From positions 8,537 through 72,536 of the forward strand of contig CAWEZE010000006.1 of NCBI GenBank assembly GCA_963813485.1: a stretch of DNA of 64,000 nt, read 5' to 3'. This DNA is from DASQUK01 sp963813485 (GTDB taxonomy: Bacteria > Actinomycetota > Acidimicrobiia > Acidimicrobiales > VFJN01). Shown one piece after another: positions 62,209 to 64,000 of the stretch (position 1 is the stretch's first letter; each line of letters starts with the position of its first letter). The translations under genes and the position numbers were made by a program. Below the pieces are notes generated by a model. It was not told the DNA's origin and made no database searches. It worked only from the letters and a program-made list of their open reading frames with translations.

Positions 62209-63033
62209 CTATGACTTGGGAGCCGAGCGGATAGGGCGGTTCGTGCAGCCTACGCGTGGGAATTTGGCGGTCGACCCAGCTCCGCTCGGCTCCCCGGCAG
62301 CACTGACCACTGTGAGCCAATAGCGCGTGCCTATCCGCTCACGTCCTTGGCGGCCTGGCGTCGCAGAACGTTCCACCGCGTGCTGCCGCCATCCGTCGGG
62401 GACGAGCGTGTGGTCCGCGAGCCGGCGAAGGAGGCCGACGTCGGCGTCTTCGTGGGCGGCGATGAACTCCGCAATCGTCAGCACCTCGTCCGGCCACGCC
62501 AGCCGCCGGGCGCCGTCACCCGCGGCGATGCTGCCCGAACCCTCGATCGCGAAGTAGGCGCCGAATCTGCGGGCGGCGGCGAACCGCTCGACGAAGCCGG
62601 CATCACCCATGCGGATGCCGAGCTTGAAGCAGGGGAAGCGAGGCTGGGTGACACGGAATCGTGCCGTTCCGACGGCCCAGGTCTCGCCGACTGCACAGGC
62701 GTGGAGGTCGACGCCCGCGAGTGTCAGGTTCTCGCCGAACGTTCCGGGCGCCAGCGGCACGCCCAGCTCTTCGGACCACCATTCGTAGTCCTCGACTGCA
62801 TACCCGTAGACGGCCATGGCGGGTCCCCCGTGCACGCGGCGGTCCGCTTGGTCGTCGCCATCGAGATTGACGCCGGCAACCGGTACCCGACCGGCCACCG
62901 GCTCCTTCCAGATCGCGGTGGTGACGCGGCGACCGAACCAGTCGACGACGCGCGGCGTGCCGACGTTGACGGAGACGACGTGACCGGATCTCGCAGCACG
63001 GCTGGCGTCCGACAGGTCGACTTCGGCGGTCAT
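62209..63033 (-). CDS. MOSC-domain protein with a repeat-derived C-terminus
   Basis: A 274-residue protein from ATG 63033 with a GAGGAGC ribosome site. The MOSC domain (residues about 20-170) has GVNLDGDDQADRRVHGGPAM and RFRVTQPRFPCFKLGIRM (Cys in the catalytic position). MOSC proteins bind molybdenum cofactor or act on N-hydroxylated substrates (YiiM-like). The last 45 or so residues (from about RQGRERIGT) are encoded by family B repeat copy 2, so the original stop has been displaced. The fold beyond the MOSC core is a small helical tail. Confidence 0.85.
   Translation of the reverse strand: MTAEVDLSDASRAARSGHVVSVNVGTPRVVDWFGRRVTTAIWKEPVAGRVPVAGVNLDGDDQADRRVHGGPAMAVYGYAVEDYEWWSEELGVPLAPGTFGENLTLAGVDLHACAVGETWAVGTARFRVTQPRFPCFKLGIRMGDAGFVERFAAARRFGAYFAIEGSGSIAAGDGARRLAWPDEVLTIAEFIAAHEDADVGLLRRLADHTLVPDGWRQHAVERSATPGRQGRERIGTRYWLTVVSAAGEPSGAGSTAKFPRVGCTNRPIRSAPKS
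62219..62346. repeat. Family B structured repeat, copy 2 (minus orientation)
   Basis: About 128 bp, in the opposite orientation to copies 1 and 3. Outer stem arms are perfect: GAGCGGATAGG (62225-62235) and CCTATCCGCTC (62330-62340). On the minus strand it forms the 3' end of the MOSC gene and runs toward the LigD-type gene stop, 54 bases away. The stem TTGGCTC pairs with GAGCCGA by one G-U, so pairing is kept despite the base change from copy 1. Confidence 0.88.
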
Positions 63034-63135
63034 CGCACGCTCCTCGATCGTTCTAACCACTGATCATCTTGGTAGAGGTTAGTCGCTGCGGTCCATGCGG
63101 TGCAACCTGTATTCCGAAGTTGTACGGTTAGTCCC

Positions 63136-63705
63136 ATGTCCGAGTCGCCGTTCCTGTGGACCGGGAACCACCCGGCCACGGATCTGTGCAACACCGAGTC
63201 CGTGATCGACGGCGAGCGCGTCGAGCTCCTCCCGGATTTCGACGCCGTCGTGTCGTGGGCGAACCTCGCGAATGTCCAGAGCGACGCCGAGTCGTTCGAC
63301 GTCACCGGTCGAGAGGCCGAGCGTACATTGCGGTTCGTGCATCACCTGCGGGCAGGCATGCGGGCCGTCCTGGACCCGACCACCGTCGATCCCGACGCGA
63401 TACACCGCTTGAATGCGGTCCTGCGCGAGGCGCCCGGGGTCCTGCACGCCGAACCCTGGTCTGGGCGTGACGCCGTGTCGTTGGCGGCAACTACGCCTGG
63501 CGCACAGTTGCGACTCGACATCGCAGCGGCAACGGTGGACATCTTCCGCCACGATCCCGGCCGCATCCGGCGGTGCGCAGGCCCCGCGTGCGTCCTCTTG
63601 TTCCTGGACGTCAGCAAGAGCGGGCGCCGCCGGTGGTGCGACATGGCGGTCTGCGGCAACCGCGCCAAGGTCGCAGCGCACCACGCGCGCGCCCGGGCGT
63701 CGTAG
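63136..63705 (+). CDS. CGNR zinc-finger protein
   Basis: A 189-residue protein from ATG 63136. The N-terminal ABATE domain starts LWTGNHPATDLCNTES; the CGNR zinc finger is IRRCAGPACVLLFLDVSKSG followed by RRRWCDMAVCGNRAKVAAHH. These proteins are thought to be stress-linked transcriptional regulators. It diverges from the MOSC gene (102-bp gap), which may be its target. Family B copy 3 begins at its stop codon. Confidence 0.9.
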   Translation: MSESPFLWTGNHPATDLCNTESVIDGERVELLPDFDAVVSWANLANVQSDAESFDVTGREAERTLRFVHHLRAGMRAVLDPTTVDPDAIHRLNAVLREAPGVLHAEPWSGRDAVSLAATTPGAQLRLDIAAATVDIFRHDPGRIRRCAGPACVLLFLDVSKSGRRRWCDMAVCGNRAKVAAHHARARAS

Positions 63706-63835
63706 GACGTGAGCGGATAGGCACGTCCTCTTGGCTCACGGTGGTCAGCGCTGTCGGGGAGCCGAGCTGTTGAGCTGGCGGTCGACCGCCAAATTCCCAC
63801 GCGTAGGCTGTACGAACGCCCTATCGCTCGGCTCC
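63705..63835. repeat. Family B structured repeat, copy 3
   Basis: About 131 bp, same orientation as copy 1. The left arm GAGCGGATAGG (63711-63721) is intact; the right arm reads CCTATCGCTC, one base short of the other copies. It fills the gap between the convergent CGNR and HtrA-like genes. The hairpin GGACGTG/CACGTCC and the GTCGACCGCC core are conserved. Confidence 0.88.
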
Positions 63836-63853
63836 TGGGCCCGAACCTGAGGG

Positions 63854-64000
63854 TCATTGGCCCGATGCGGGTTGCTGGCCGATCCCGACGGTCACGGTCG
63901 CCTGCTCAGTCCCTCGCTGGAGGACCACATCGACATGGCTGTCGGGCTTGGCATCGGCGACCGCCTTGGCCAAGTCATCGGCTGTCTTGATGTCGGTGGA
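63854..64000 (-). CDS. HtrA/DegP-like protease, PDZ C-terminal part (cut by window edge)
   Basis: Only the last 48 residues are inside the window (stop TGA at 63854-63856). The reading gives TADDLAKAVADAKPDSHVDV, then VVLQRGTEQATVTVGIGQQP. This is the end of a PDZ domain as in trypsin-like HtrA proteases, where the pattern is [DN]-L-x3-[IV]-x5-G-D-x-[VI]-x-[LV]-x-[VI]-x-R-x-G. The catalytic part is to the right of the window. Confidence 0.7.
   Translation of the reverse strand, partial: STDIKTADDLAKAVADAKPDSHVDVVLQRGTEQATVTVGIGQQPASGQ

Overview
The window is GC-rich, densely coded DNA from an actinobacterium. The markers are a WhiB factor, the MSMEG_4193-DUF3090-SCO1664 trio, DUF3107, DUF2510, an LCP protein, a class E sortase, a paired ArsA/Get3 locus, an F420-type hydrogenase beta subunit and a CGNR protein. 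The gene mix, with a complete System I cytochrome c maturation (Ccm) operon, fits the class Acidimicrobiia. That assignment is inference; there is no rRNA or complete tRNA in the window.

Layout. 1-2.7 kb: the start of a GH15 glucoamylase-type gene, then a decayed stretch with a 3' tRNA-Gly-like fragment, an excisionase-type HTH remnant and the tail of an acyl-CoA dehydrogenase, which looks like an integration scar. 2.8-5.5 kb: a rifampin phosphotransferase gene (rph), broken by one base, behind a palindrome that matches the rifamycin-associated element. 5.7-21.5 kb: an ASCH protein, a VOC protein, a FtsX-type ABC exporter (permease plus two ATPases), a secreted trypsin-like protease, small SRPBCC and thioesterase genes, a beta-lactamase-like hydrolase, an MMPL transporter with a TetR regulator, a DUF2510 protein and a sortase. 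21.6-28.4 kb: ccmA-B-C-D-E-F-G-H plus a TPR (CcmI-like) gene, overlapping head to tail. 28.4-32.2 kb: a SixA-like phosphatase, a cysteine desulfurase, a SufR/ArsR-like regulator and an Mrp/ApbC ATPase, a small Fe-S theme. 32.2-43.7 kb: hydrolase, ClpP, an SRPBCC-ArsR pair with two matching operators, a molybdopterin oxidoreductase with a b-type cytochrome, DUF3107, two ArsA ATPases, a PhyH dioxygenase, a PdtaS-like kinase, WhiB, GDPD and a lipid kinase. 43.8-64 kb: etfBA, zinc metallopeptidase, FAD sugar-lactone oxidase, GGDEF/EAL protein, the SCO1664 trio, UdgB, TauE/SafE, FrhB-like protein, LCP, PuuD-like protein, cupredoxin lipoprotein, a novel membrane hydrolase, a LigD-type polymerase, MOSC, CGNR and the tail of an HtrA-like protease.

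Two unnamed repeat families stand out. Family B has three copies of about 130 bp with a predicted multi-stem fold, and every copy lies between convergent genes (UDG/TauE, LigD-Pol/MOSC, CGNR/HtrA). Family A has three copies of 79-81 bp with conserved inverted-repeat arms and unrelated centres; two of them supply or touch the ends of coding regions.

Several otherwise conserved genes (rph, FtsX permease, thioesterase, ccmB, the ccmF-ccmG junction, PhyH, FAD oxidase) are each interrupted once by what looks like a single extra base. The uniform sign suggests insertion-biased sequence error rather than real decay, so these genes should be read as probably intact in the organism.
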